Source of the DNA: Streptomyces sp. RKAG293
GTDB taxonomy: Bacteria; Actinomycetota; Actinomycetes; Streptomycetales; Streptomycetaceae
Assembly (NCBI RefSeq): GCF_023701745.1
Contig: NZ_JAJOZB010000001.1
Coordinates: forward strand, 5,741,501-5,805,500
Direction of reading: 5' to 3'
DNA: 64,000 nucleotides
Numbering within the stretch: the first letter of the stretch is position 1; every line of letters begins with the position of its first letter. Below the pieces are notes generated by a model. That model was not told where the DNA came from. It worked only from the letters and a program-made list of their open reading frames with translations, and searched no databases. The translations under genes and the position numbers were made by a program. Below are positions 7,991 to 17,116 of this stretch, one piece after another.

Positions 7991-9631
7991 ATGCGCGGAT
8001 CCACGCGCTTGAAGTGGGCCGTCTGTGCGACGGCCGTCGCCCTGGCGGCCACCGCCTGTGGCGGCGGGGGCAGCGACAGCGGTGGTGGAGGCGGCGCTTC
8101 GGGAATCGTCAGTGCCTCGTGGGGAGACCCGCAGAGCCCGCTGGAGCCGGCCAACACCAATGAGGTGCAGGGCGGCAAGGTGCTGGACATGCTCTTCCGT
8201 GGTCTCAAGAAGTACAACCCGAAGACCGGCAAGGCCGAGAACATGGTCGCGGCGTCGATCACCACCAGCGACTCGCTGAACTTCGCGATCAAGCTGAACC
8301 CCGGCTGGACCTTCAGCGACGGCGACCCGGTCACCTCCGACTCCTTCATCAACGCCTGGAACTACGGCGCGCTGCTGAAGAACGCGCAGAAGAACGCCAG
8401 CTTCTTCCGCTTCATCGACGGCTACGACGCGGTGCACCCGGAGAAGGAGGGTGCCGCGTCCACCGCCCAGACGCTCGGCGGGCTGAAGAAGGTCGACGAC
8501 CTGAACTTCACCGTGAAGCTCGGCGCCAAGTTCTCCACCTGGCCCGACACGCTGGGCTACTCGGCGTACGACCCGCTGCCGAAGTCGTTCTTCTCCGACC
8601 ACGCCACCTGGCTGAACAAGCCGATCGGCAACGGCCCCTACACGGTGGACTCGTACACCAAGGGCCAGACGATGAAGATGCGCAAGTGGGCCGGGTACAA
8701 GGGTCCTGACCCGGCCCAGAACGGCGGCATCGACCTGCGGGTCTACACCGACAACAACACCGCGTACACCGACCTGCAGGCCGGCAACATCGACCTGGTC
8801 GACGACATCCCCGCGTCGCAGCTCAAGAACGCCAAGTCGGACCTGGGAGACCGGTTCATCAACCAGCCGGCCGGCATCATCCAGACCGTCTCGTTCCCGC
8901 TGTACGACCCGAAGTGGTCGGGGCCGAACGCGGCGAAGATCCGCCAGGGTCTGTCGATGGCGATCAACCGCGCGCAGATCACCGAGCAGATCTTCCAGAA
9001 GACCCGCGAGCCCGCCAGTGACTGGACCTCGCCGGTGCTCGGCGACGCGGGCGGCTTCAAGGCCGGGCTGTGCGGCGACGCCTGCACGTTCAACCCGACC
9101 GAGGCCAAGAAGCTCATCACGGAGGCCGGCGGCCTGCCCGGCGGCCAGGTCACCCTGACGTCCAACGTGGACACCGGTTCGCACAAGGACTGGTCCGACG
9201 CGGTCTGCAACAGCATCAACAACGCGCTCGGCAACGACAAGGCGTGCGTCTTCAACCCGATCGGCACCTTCGCGGACTTCCGCTCGAAGGTGACGAACAA
9301 GCAGATGACCGGCATGTTCAGGACCGGCTGGCAGATGGACTACCCGCTGATCCAGAACTTCCTGCAGCCGATCTACTACACCAACGCGTCGTCGAACGAC
9401 TCGCACTACACGAACGCGAACTTCGACAAGCTCATCAACCAGGCGAACGCCGAGCCGGACACCGCGAAGGCCGTCGCGCTGTTCCAGGACTCGGAGAAGC
9501 AGCTCGCCATCGACATGCCGGCCATCCCGCTCTGGTACCAGAACGGCACCGGGGGCTACTCCACCAAGATCTCGAATGTGGCGCTGAACCAGTTCAGCGT
9601 CCCGGTCTACAACGAGATCAAGGTCAGCTGA
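7991..9631 (+). CDS. Peptide ABC transporter substrate-binding lipoprotein, operon 2
   Basis: A 546-residue DppA/OppA-family receptor. The signal peptide ends in ALAATAC with lipid-modified Cys23, followed by a Gly/Ser linker. The central motif PIGNGPYTVDSY and the C-terminal NQFSVPVYNEIKV are typical of Streptomyces peptide receptors. Its N-terminus strongly resembles that of the operon 1 receptor but the body differs, so the two probably bind different peptides. The ATG at 7991 follows GAGGAGG; the ATG at 7976 lacks such a site. It is followed by a 17-bp hairpin and then the permease genes. Confidence 0.93.
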   Translation: MRGSTRLKWAVCATAVALAATACGGGGSDSGGGGGASGIVSASWGDPQSPLEPANTNEVQGGKVLDMLFRGLKKYNPKTGKAENMVAASITTSDSLNFAIKLNPGWTFSDGDPVTSDSFINAWNYGALLKNAQKNASFFRFIDGYDAVHPEKEGAASTAQTLGGLKKVDDLNFTVKLGAKFSTWPDTLGYSAYDPLPKSFFSDHATWLNKPIGNGPYTVDSYTKGQTMKMRKWAGYKGPDPAQNGGIDLRVYTDNNTAYTDLQAGNIDLVDDIPASQLKNAKSDLGDRFINQPAGIIQTVSFPLYDPKWSGPNAAKIRQGLSMAINRAQITEQIFQKTREPASDWTSPVLGDAGGFKAGLCGDACTFNPTEAKKLITEAGGLPGGQVTLTSNVDTGSHKDWSDAVCNSINNALGNDKACVFNPIGTFADFRSKVTNKQMTGMFRTGWQMDYPLIQNFLQPIYYTNASSNDSHYTNANFDKLINQANAEPDTAKAVALFQDSEKQLAIDMPAIPLWYQNGTGGYSTKISNVALNQFSVPVYNEIKVS

Positions 9632-9636
9632 CCCGC

Positions 9637-9675
9637 GCGGTGGCCCGGCGCGGTGACCCCGCGCCGGGCCACCGC
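9637..9675 (+). terminator. Intercistronic hairpin after binding-protein gene, operon 2
   Basis: A perfect 17-bp stem (9637-9653 with 9659-9675) and 5-base loop start six bases after the receptor stop codon. Only TTT follows, at 9681-9683. It probably attenuates read-through or protects the 3' end of the receptor mRNA, as its counterparts in operons 1 and 3 may do. Confidence 0.75.
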
Positions 9676-9695
9676 CCGACTTTGGGGAAGGCCCC

Positions 9696-10619
9696 ATGGG
9701 ACGCTATGTGATCCGGCGCCTGCTGCAGATGATCCCGGTGTTCATCGGCGCCACGTTCCTGATCTTCGTGATGGTGTACGCGCTCGGCGACCCGGTGGCC
9801 GCGTTCTTCGGCGACCGCGCCCCCGACCCCGCCACGGCCGCGCAGATCCGGCACCAGTACGGCCTCGACAAGCCGTTGTGGCATCAGTACCTCGACTACA
9901 TGGGGAACATCTTCACCGGTGACTTCGGGACCGCGTTCAACGGGCAGCCCGTCACCGAACTGATGAAGAGCGCCTTCCCGGTGACGCTGCGCCTGACGCT
10001 GGTCGCGATCTTCTTCGAGATCGTCATCGGCATCACCTTCGGTGTGATCACCGGTATGCGCCGCGGCCGCCCCATCGACACCTCGGTGCTGCTGATGACG
10101 CTGGTCGTGATCTCCATCCCGGTCTTCGTGCTCGGCTATGTGCTGCAGTACGTGATCGCGGTGCAATGGGGCATCGGCGAGCCATCGGTATCGCCGGAAG
10201 CACCGCTCAACGAACTGATCCTGCCCGGCATCGTGCTGGCCCTGGTCTCGCTGGCGTACGTCACCCGGCTGACCCGGACGTCCATCGCCGAGAACACCCG
10301 CGCCGACTACGTCCGCACCGCGGTCGCCAAGGGGCTGCCCCGGCGCCGCGTCATCCTGCGGCACCTGCTGCGCAACTCGCTCATCCCGGTGATCACCTTC
10401 ATCGGGACGGACATCGGCGGCCTGATGGGCGGCGCGATCGTCACCGAGCGGATCTTCAACATCCAGGGTGTCGGATACCAGCTCTACCAGGGCATCCTCC
10501 GGCACAACTCAGCGACAGTGGTCGGCTTCGTCACCATCCTGGTGATCGTCTTCCTGCTGGCGAACCTGCTCGTCGACCTGCTCTACGCGGTCCTGGACCC
10601 GAGGATTCGGTATGCCTGA
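9696..10619 (+). CDS. Peptide ABC transporter permease (DppB type), operon 2
   Basis: A 307-residue channel subunit with the typical N-terminus MGRYVIRRLLQMIPVFIG, about six membrane helices and the EAA loop RADYVRTAVAKGLPRRRV at about residues 200-217. The C-terminus LLYAVLDPRIRYA matches the family end. A GGGGAAGG site precedes the ATG. It overlaps the next permease gene by 8 bases, pointing to translational coupling of the two channel halves. Confidence 0.93.
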   Translation: MGRYVIRRLLQMIPVFIGATFLIFVMVYALGDPVAAFFGDRAPDPATAAQIRHQYGLDKPLWHQYLDYMGNIFTGDFGTAFNGQPVTELMKSAFPVTLRLTLVAIFFEIVIGITFGVITGMRRGRPIDTSVLLMTLVVISIPVFVLGYVLQYVIAVQWGIGEPSVSPEAPLNELILPGIVLALVSLAYVTRLTRTSIAENTRADYVRTAVAKGLPRRRVILRHLLRNSLIPVITFIGTDIGGLMGGAIVTERIFNIQGVGYQLYQGILRHNSATVVGFVTILVIVFLLANLLVDLLYAVLDPRIRYA

Positions 10620-11595
10620 GGAGTACGACCGATCGAACGAGTCCGTCGCCCCCACCGGCATGGGCGGATCGATGGACCTGGCCGCCTCCGAGGCCCAGAC
10701 GCTCGATCACGCGCCGGGCCACGCACCGCAACCGGGCGGCCCGACGGGCAAGCCCCGCAGCCTGTGGTCCGACGCCTGGCACGACCTGCGGCGCAACCCG
10801 ATCTTCATCATCTCCTCGCTGCTGATCCTCTTCCTGATCGTCATCTCGCTGTGGCCGTCGCTGATCGCCAGCGGCAACCCGCTCCAGTGCGATCTGTCCA
10901 AGTCCCAGCAGGGCTCCCAGCCCGGCCATCCCTTCGGGTACGACAACCAGGGCTGCGACGTCTACACGCGCGTGGTGTACGGCGCCCGCGCGTCGGTCAC
11001 CGTCGGCGTCTGCGCCACGGCGGGCGTCGCGCTGCTGGGCGGCATCCTGGGCGGGCTGGCCGGTTACTTCGGCGGCACCTCGGACGCGGTGCTCTCCCGG
11101 ATCAGTGACATCTTCTTCGCCATCCCGATCATCCTCGGCGGCCTGGTCTTCCTGTCGGTCGTCACCAACTCCACGGTGTGGCCGGTCATCGGCTTCATGG
11201 TGCTGCTCGGCTGGCCGCAGATCGCCCGCATCGCGCGCGGTTCGGTGATCACCGCCAAACAGAACGACTACGTCCAGGCGGCCAAGGCGCTGGGGGCGAA
11301 CCACAGCCGCATCCTGCTGCGGCACATCGCACCGAACGCGGTCGCCCCGGTGATCGTGGTCGCGACCATCGCGCTCGGCACGTACATCGCGCTGGAGGCG
11401 ACGCTGTCCTGGCTCGGGGTGGGCCTCAAGCCGCCGACCGTCTCCTGGGGCATCGACATCTCGGCGGCGTCCACCCAGATCCGCAACGCACCGCACATGC
11501 TGCTGTGGCCCGCGGGCGCGCTGAGCATCACCGTGCTCGCGTTCATCATGCTCGGCGACGCGGTGCGCGACGCCCTCGACCCCAAGCTGCGCTGA
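10612..11595 (+). CDS. Peptide ABC transporter permease (DppC type), operon 2
   Basis: A 327-residue partner permease with a long hydrophilic N-terminal tail (about 60 residues), then a first helix IFIISSLLILFLIVISLWPSL. The external loop contains HPFGYDNQGCDVYTRVVYG, a DppC/OppC feature with an extra cysteine, and the EAA loop is QNDYVQAAKALGANHSRI. The start overlaps the end of the preceding gene by 8 bases, so translation is probably coupled. The shorter tail of the operon 1 partner suggests the extension is not essential for the fold. Confidence 0.92.
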   Translation: MPEEYDRSNESVAPTGMGGSMDLAASEAQTLDHAPGHAPQPGGPTGKPRSLWSDAWHDLRRNPIFIISSLLILFLIVISLWPSLIASGNPLQCDLSKSQQGSQPGHPFGYDNQGCDVYTRVVYGARASVTVGVCATAGVALLGGILGGLAGYFGGTSDAVLSRISDIFFAIPIILGGLVFLSVVTNSTVWPVIGFMVLLGWPQIARIARGSVITAKQNDYVQAAKALGANHSRILLRHIAPNAVAPVIVVATIALGTYIALEATLSWLGVGLKPPTVSWGIDISAASTQIRNAPHMLLWPAGALSITVLAFIMLGDAVRDALDPKLR

Positions 11596-11607
11596 CGGAG
11601 GCGTTCC

Positions 11608-12633
11608 ATGACCAGCCTGATCACGCAGGTCGAGCAGGATCCGCCGGACCCGCAGGGGGTCCTGCTGGACGTGCGGGACCTGCACGTCGAATTCCGTACC
11701 CGCGACGGTGTGGCCAAGGCCGTCAACGGCGTCAACTACACGGTGAGCGCGGGCGAGACGCTGGCGGTGCTCGGCGAGTCGGGCTCGGGGAAGTCGGTGA
11801 CCGCGCAGGCGATCATGGGCATCCTGGACTCGCCGCCCGGCTTCGTCACCCAGGGCGAGATCGTCTTCCAGGGCCAGGACCTGCTGACGATGGGCAAGGA
11901 GGCCCGCCGCCGGGTGCGCGGCGAGCGGATGGCGATGATCTTCCAGGACGCGCTGTCCTCGCTGAACCCGGTCCTGAGCGTCGGTGAGCAGCTCGGCGAG
12001 ATGTTCACCGTCCACCGGGGGATGTCGCGCAAGGACGCCAAGGTCAAGGCGATCGAGCTGATGGAGCGGGTGCGCATCCCCGCGGCCAGGCAGCGGGTGG
12101 GCGACTTCCCGCACCAGTTCTCCGGCGGCATGCGCCAGCGCATCATGATCGCGATGGCGATGGCCCTGGAGCCCGACCTGATCATCGCCGACGAGCCGAC
12201 GACGGCGCTGGACGTGACGGTCCAGGCGCAGGTGATGGAGCTCCTCGCCGAGCTCCAGCGCGAGCTGCACATGGGTCTCATCCTGATCACCCACGACCTC
12301 GGCGTGGTCGCGGACGTCGCCGACAAGATCGCGGTGATGTACGCGGGCCGGATCGTCGAGACCTCGCCCGTGCACGAGATCTACCGGAAGCCCGCCCACC
12401 CGTACACCAAGGGCCTGCTCCGGTCGATCCCGCGCCTGGACCAGAAGGGCCAGGAGCTCTACGCGATCAAGGGCCTGCCACCGAACCTCCTGCACATCCC
12501 GGCCGGCTGCGCGTTCAACCCGCGCTGCCCGATGGCCCAGGACATCTGCCGCACCGATGTGCCGCCGCTGTACGAGGTCAGCGGGACACGGGCCAGCGCC
12601 TGTCACTTCTGGACGGAGACCATCGGTGAGTGA
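11608..12633 (+). CDS. Peptide ABC transporter ATP-binding protein (DppD type), operon 2
   Basis: A 341-residue ATPase with Walker A GESGSGKS, signature SGGMRQR, Walker B LIIADEPTTALD and the C-terminal cysteine-bearing oligopeptide extension (GCAFNPRC...ASACHFW). A GACGGAGG site precedes the ATG. Compared with the operon 1 gene the protein is nearly the same over the core, with differences mainly in the N-terminal tail and a few loops; the next gene overlaps by 8 bases. Confidence 0.93.
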   Translation: MTSLITQVEQDPPDPQGVLLDVRDLHVEFRTRDGVAKAVNGVNYTVSAGETLAVLGESGSGKSVTAQAIMGILDSPPGFVTQGEIVFQGQDLLTMGKEARRRVRGERMAMIFQDALSSLNPVLSVGEQLGEMFTVHRGMSRKDAKVKAIELMERVRIPAARQRVGDFPHQFSGGMRQRIMIAMAMALEPDLIIADEPTTALDVTVQAQVMELLAELQRELHMGLILITHDLGVVADVADKIAVMYAGRIVETSPVHEIYRKPAHPYTKGLLRSIPRLDQKGQELYAIKGLPPNLLHIPAGCAFNPRCPMAQDICRTDVPPLYEVSGTRASACHFWTETIGE

Positions 12634-13705
12634 CACCACGACCCACCTGACGAAGGTGCCCGCCGGAGCGTCGGACCGGGAGCCGATCCTGAGTGTCCGC
12701 GGCCTGGTCAAGCACTTCCCGCTGACCCAGGGCATCCTCTTCCGCAAGCAGGTCGGCGCGGTGAAGGCGGTCGACGGCGTCGACTTCGACCTCTACCAGG
12801 GCGAGACGCTCGGCATCGTCGGCGAGTCCGGCTGCGGCAAGTCCACCGTCGCCCGGCTCCTGATGAACCTGGAGACCCCGACGGCCGGTCAGGTGCTCTA
12901 CAAGGGCGAGGACATCACCAAGCTGTCGGGGAAGGCCCTCAAGGTCGTCCGCCGCAACATCCAGATGGTGTTCCAGGACCCGTACACGTCGCTGAACCCG
13001 CGCATGACGGTCGGCGACATCATCGGCGAGCCGTACGAGATCCACCCGGAGGTCGCCCCGAAGGGCGACCGCCGCAAGGCGGTCGAGGACCTGCTGGACG
13101 TGGTCGGCCTCAACCCCGAGTACATCAACCGCTATCCGCACCAGTTCTCCGGCGGCCAGCGGCAGCGCATCGGGATCGCCCGCGGCCTGGCGCTGCGCCC
13201 GGAGATCATCGTGGCGGACGAGCCGGTCTCCGCGCTGGACGTGTCGGTGCAGGCACAGGTGGTGAACCTGATGGGGCGGCTGCAGGAGGAGTTCAACCTC
13301 TCGTACATGTTCATCGCCCACGACCTGTCGATCGTCCGGCACATCTCGGACCGGGTCGGCGTGATGTACCTCGGCAAGGTCGTCGAGATCGGCAACGACG
13401 ACCAGATCTACGAGCACCCGACGCACCCGTACACCCAGGCGCTGCTGTCGGCCGTCCCCGTTCCCGACCCGGACGCCCGCGACCGGCGCGAGCGGATCAT
13501 CCTCGTCGGCGACGTACCGTCCCCGGCCAACCCGCCGTCCGGCTGCCGGTTCCGCACCCGCTGCTGGAAGGCGCAGGAGCGCTGCACGCTCGAGGAGCCG
13601 CTGCTGGCCGTCCCTGCGGTGTTCCGCGGGCTCGACTCGCCCGCCGCGCACGACAGCGCCTGCCACTTCGCGGAGGAGAAGCAGGTGGTCCCGAGGGAGG
13701 ACTGA
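12626..13705 (+). CDS. Peptide ABC transporter ATP-binding protein (DppF type), operon 2
   Basis: A 359-residue ATPase with GESGCGKST, SGGQRQR, Walker B IIVADEPVSALD and the terminal cysteine-bearing extension. I chose the GTG at 12626 because GGACGGAG lies 7 bases upstream and because the operon 1 homologue starts at the same place relative to its neighbour; the longer frame from 12557 would run deep into the previous gene. It ends the operon before a terminator shared with the convergent operon 3. Confidence 0.92.
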   Translation: MSDTTTHLTKVPAGASDREPILSVRGLVKHFPLTQGILFRKQVGAVKAVDGVDFDLYQGETLGIVGESGCGKSTVARLLMNLETPTAGQVLYKGEDITKLSGKALKVVRRNIQMVFQDPYTSLNPRMTVGDIIGEPYEIHPEVAPKGDRRKAVEDLLDVVGLNPEYINRYPHQFSGGQRQRIGIARGLALRPEIIVADEPVSALDVSVQAQVVNLMGRLQEEFNLSYMFIAHDLSIVRHISDRVGVMYLGKVVEIGNDDQIYEHPTHPYTQALLSAVPVPDPDARDRRERIILVGDVPSPANPPSGCRFRTRCWKAQERCTLEEPLLAVPAVFRGLDSPAAHDSACHFAEEKQVVPRED

Positions 13706-13751
13706 CCGGGCGGGCGCCGGCTCCGACGGCCGTCGGGGCGGGCGCACGCCA

Positions 13752-13794
13752 CGGCCCGTACCCGGGTGCTGCTGGGGTGTCCGGGTACGGGCCG
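13752..13794. terminator. Bidirectional terminator between operons 2 and 3
   Basis: Perfect 14-bp arms cggcccgtacccgg and ccgggtacgggccg flank a 15-base loop. It lies between two convergent importer operons. Confidence 0.8.
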
Positions 13795-13822
13795 CGGGCC
13801 GAACGGAGGACGGGAGCCCGGG

Positions 13823-14950
13823 TCAAAGGGTCTTTTCGGCCGCCCCCTCGATCGCGGCCAGCGCCGGGTCGAGGATGATGTCCTCGTCCCTTGCCGCGAT
13901 CGTCGGTTCTTCGGGGAAGTGGCACGCCGTGAGGTGGCCGTCCCGGTTGCCGCCGAGCTGGATCAGCGGTGGTTCCTCCGAGGCGCACACATCGCGCGCC
14001 TTCCAGCAGCGCGTACGGAACCGGCAGCCCGACGGCGGGTTGATCGGGGACGGGACGTCGCCGGCCAGCCGGATGCGCTCCCGGTCCTCCCCGTCGATGT
14101 CGACCTCGGGGACCGCCGAGAGCAGGGCGTGCGTGTACGGGTGGCGGGGCCGGTTGTAGATCGAGTCCCGGTCGCCGACCTCGACGATCTTGCCGAGGTA
14201 CATCACCGCGACCCGCTGGGTGAAGTGCCGCACGATGGCCAGGTCATGGGCGATGAAGAGGAACGCGATCCCCATTTCCGCCTGGACCTTCTGCAGCAGG
14301 TTGACGACCTGCGCCTGGATCGAGACATCGAGGGCCGAGACGGGTTCGTCGGCCACGATGAGTTTCGGTTCCAGGGCGAGAGCGCGGGCGACGCCGATGC
14401 GCTGCCGCTGGCCGCCGGAGAATTCATGCGGAAAGCGGTTGTAGTGCTCGGGATTGAGTCCGACGGTCTCCAGCAGTTCCCGGACCCGCTGTTCGCGGCC
14501 ACCGGGCGGATTGATGTGGTTGATCTCCATCGGGCCGCCGATGATCGTTCCCACCGTCTGCCGCGGATTGAGCGACGAGTACGGGTCCTGGAAGATCATC
14601 TGAATTTCCGAGCGGACCGGCATCATCTCCTTGCGGGAGGCACGGGTGATGTCCCGGCCCCGATAGGAGATCTTTCCGCCCGTCGGTTCGAGCAGCCGGG
14701 TGATCAGCCGGCCGGTGGTGGATTTGCCGCAGCCGGACTCACCGACCAGACCGAAACTCTCACCGGTGTGGATGGTCAGATCGATACCGTCGACCGCCTG
14801 GACCGCGCCGACCTTGTGTTTGAACGGAAAACCGGCGTGGATCGGGAAGTGCTTGGTGAGGCCGGTGACTTCGAGCAGTGCCTCTCCCGAGGCGCCGTCG
14901 CGCGGTGAAGGGACCGCGTCGGCCTTGGTGATGGTGGTGTCGTTGCTCAT
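13823..14950 (-). CDS. Peptide ABC transporter ATP-binding protein (DppF type), operon 3
   Basis: A 375-residue ATPase, last gene of the leftward operon. Walker A GESGCGKSTTGRL, signature SGGQRQR and Walker B LIVADEPVSALDVSIQAQ are intact and the oligopeptide extension SGCRFRTRCWKARDVC follows. It is clearly more distant from the operon 1 and 2 ATPases than those are from each other. The ATG at 14950 is preceded by GGGGCGAG, 22 bases after the DppD-type gene. By gene order it would correspond to bldKE. Confidence 0.92.
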   Translation of the reverse strand: MSNDTTITKADAVPSPRDGASGEALLEVTGLTKHFPIHAGFPFKHKVGAVQAVDGIDLTIHTGESFGLVGESGCGKSTTGRLITRLLEPTGGKISYRGRDITRASRKEMMPVRSEIQMIFQDPYSSLNPRQTVGTIIGGPMEINHINPPGGREQRVRELLETVGLNPEHYNRFPHEFSGGQRQRIGVARALALEPKLIVADEPVSALDVSIQAQVVNLLQKVQAEMGIAFLFIAHDLAIVRHFTQRVAVMYLGKIVEVGDRDSIYNRPRHPYTHALLSAVPEVDIDGEDRERIRLAGDVPSPINPPSGCRFRTRCWKARDVCASEEPPLIQLGGNRDGHLTACHFPEEPTIAARDEDIILDPALAAIEGAAEKTL

Positions 14951-14972
14951 GATGCTCGCCCCAGATGACCGG

Positions 14973-16034
14973 TCAGCCCAGCCGGGGCTGAATCTTCTCG
15001 ATGAATACGGACTGCTTCTGCTCTGCGGTCAGATGACAGGCGGACCCCCGGCCCGCCGGCAGGTCCGGGCGGTCGGTGCCGCAGCGCGTACCGCCGACCA
15101 GCCCGGTGAACTCGCACCGGGGGTGGAACGCGCAGCCGGTCGGTGGATTGAGCAGGCTCGGCGGGGTGCCGGGGATCGGGCTCAGCGGTTCGTTGACGTC
15201 CGAGGACAGCCGCGGCATCGAGCTGAGCAGACCCCAGGTGTACGGGTGCTGGGGGGACTTGATGACCTCCCGCACCGAGCCGCGCTCCACGGCCCGGCCC
15301 GCGTACATCACCAGCAGATCGTCCGCGATCTTGGAGACGACCCCCAGGTCGTGGGTGATCAGGATGATCGCCGAGCCGAACTCCTGCTGGAGGTCCTTGA
15401 GCAGGTCCAGGATCTGCGCCTGGACGGTCACGTCGAGTGCGGTGGTCGGCTCGTCCGCGATGAGCAGGTCCGGATTGCAGATCAGCGACATCGCGATCAT
15501 CGCGCGCTGCCGCATACCGCCGGAGAACTGGTGCGGATAGTCGTCCACCCGGGTCTTCGGCTGCGGGATGCCGACCTTCTCCAGCATCTCGATGGCCTTC
15601 GCCCGGCCCTCGCGCTTGCTCGCGCCGGTGTGCTTCATGAACGGCTCGGCGATCTGCCGCCCCACCGTGTAGTACGGCGAGAGCGCCGTCAGCGGATCCT
15701 GGAAGATCATCGCCATCTTGTTGCCGCGCAGCTTCTCCAGGGTGCGGTTGCTCGCCCCGGTCAGCTCCTGTCCGTCCAGCAGGATCTCGCCGGTGACGGT
15801 GGTGCTCATCGGGTTGTGCAGCCCGAGCACCGTCAGGTTCGTCACGGACTTCCCGGAGCCCGACTCGCCGACGATGCCCAGCGTCTTGCCGCGTTCGAGG
15901 TCGAAGGAGAGCCCGTCGACGGCCTTCACGATGCCGTCCTCGGTGGAGAACCGCACATGCAGATCACGCACGGAGAGGAACGGATCGGTCCCGGGCAGGG
16001 CCGGTTCTCCCTCGGTCTTGGTCATGGTGGTCAC
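14973..16034 (-). CDS. Peptide ABC transporter ATP-binding protein (DppD type), operon 3
   Basis: A 353-residue ATPase with GESGSGKS, SGGMRQR and LLIADEPTTALD, then the cysteine-containing extension (GCAFHPRCEF...SACHL). I prefer the GTG at 16034, because AGGAG overlapping the preceding stop codon lies 8 bases upstream; the ATG at 16025 would be 17 bases away. The open frame extends far upstream only as a shadow of the permease gene. By gene order it would correspond to bldKD. Confidence 0.92.
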   Translation of the reverse strand: MTTMTKTEGEPALPGTDPFLSVRDLHVRFSTEDGIVKAVDGLSFDLERGKTLGIVGESGSGKSVTNLTVLGLHNPMSTTVTGEILLDGQELTGASNRTLEKLRGNKMAMIFQDPLTALSPYYTVGRQIAEPFMKHTGASKREGRAKAIEMLEKVGIPQPKTRVDDYPHQFSGGMRQRAMIAMSLICNPDLLIADEPTTALDVTVQAQILDLLKDLQQEFGSAIILITHDLGVVSKIADDLLVMYAGRAVERGSVREVIKSPQHPYTWGLLSSMPRLSSDVNEPLSPIPGTPPSLLNPPTGCAFHPRCEFTGLVGGTRCGTDRPDLPAGRGSACHLTAEQKQSVFIEKIQPRLG

Positions 16035-16045
16035 TGACGGGGCTC

Positions 16046-17023
16046 CTAGGAGAGGCGCACGCGCGGGTCGATGAACGCGTAGGCGGCGTCCACGATGATG
16101 TTGAACAGGACGATCAGGGCGGCGCTGAACAGCATCACGCCCATCAGCATCGGCAGGTCCGTCCTGAGCACCGAGTCCACGGCCAGCCGTCCGATGCCGG
16201 CGAGCGAGAAGGTGAACTCGGTGATCATCGCGCCGCCCAGCAGGGTGCCGATGTCCAGGCCCAGCATGGTGACGATCGGGATCAGCGAGCCGCGCCACGC
16301 GTACCGGAAGAACACATAGCGGCTCGACATGCCCTTGGCGCGGGCGGTGCGGACGTGTTCCTCCTGCAGCTGGTCGATCATCGTGGACCGCGACATACGC
16401 GTGTAGCCGGCGGTGAAGATGATCGACAGCACGCACCAGGGGATGAGCAGCCCGCTGAACCAGCCGATGGGATCCTCGCTGATCGGGACGTACTTGGGCT
16501 GGTCCATGATCTGGTTGTTGTAGACCAGCAGGGCCAGCACGATCGGGCCGACGAAGTAGATCTGCATCGAGCTGAGCACCAGCGACACCGAGCTGAAGAA
16601 CTTGTCGATGAAGGTGCCGCGCCGCCAGGCCGCCAGCATGCCGGCGCCGAGGCCGACGAGCAGGAAGACCACGATGCCGCCCGCTGCCAGCGAGAGCGTG
16701 AGCGGGAAGCGGTTGAGGATGGTCGGCCAGACCGGGTCCGAGTTGGCGAACGAGTAGCCGAAGCAGGGGGCCGAGCAGTCGCCGACGCTGAAGTGCCGTC
16801 CCGCGAAGATCCCCACCATGTAGTTGAAGTACTGGACGGGGATCGGCTTGTCGAGACCGAGGTTCTTGTGGATCAGCGCGATGTTGTCGGGGGTGCAGTT
16901 CTTGCCGCACGACAGCAGTGCCGGGTCGTGCGGGATCGCGAAGAACAGGAAGTAGGTGAAGGCGCTGATGAAGAGCAGGATGACTAGCGCGCCGAGCGTC
17001 CGGCGTACGAGGAATCGAAGCAT
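16046..17023 (-). CDS. Peptide ABC transporter permease (DppB type), operon 3
   Basis: A 325-residue channel subunit starting MLRFLVRRTLGALVILLF with about six helices and the EAA loop EEHVRTARAKGMSSRYV. The periplasmic loop after the first helix contains SCGKNC and a second cysteine pair (GDCSAPC), absent from the permeases of operons 1 and 2 and perhaps forming disulphides outside the membrane. Its stop codon overlaps the ribosome site of the next gene. By gene order it would correspond to bldKC. Confidence 0.92.
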   Translation of the reverse strand: MLRFLVRRTLGALVILLFISAFTYFLFFAIPHDPALLSCGKNCTPDNIALIHKNLGLDKPIPVQYFNYMVGIFAGRHFSVGDCSAPCFGYSFANSDPVWPTILNRFPLTLSLAAGGIVVFLLVGLGAGMLAAWRRGTFIDKFFSSVSLVLSSMQIYFVGPIVLALLVYNNQIMDQPKYVPISEDPIGWFSGLLIPWCVLSIIFTAGYTRMSRSTMIDQLQEEHVRTARAKGMSSRYVFFRYAWRGSLIPIVTMLGLDIGTLLGGAMITEFTFSLAGIGRLAVDSVLRTDLPMLMGVMLFSAALIVLFNIIVDAAYAFIDPRVRLS

Positions 17024-17070
17024 GACAGTCGCAGCTCTCAGAGGACGGCGGCGGTGGGCTGTGCCGCCCG

Positions 17071-17100
17071 CCGGCGGGACCGGGACCCCGGTCCCGCCGG
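17071..17100 (-). terminator. Intercistronic hairpin after binding-protein gene, operon 3
   Basis: Perfect 13-bp arms ccggcgggaccgg and ccggtcccgccgg with a GACC loop lie between the receptor stop (17117) and the DppB-type permease start (17023). It sits in the same place as the hairpins in operons 1 and 2. Confidence 0.7.
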
Positions 17101-17116
17101 AAGGCGTCTGCGGTGC

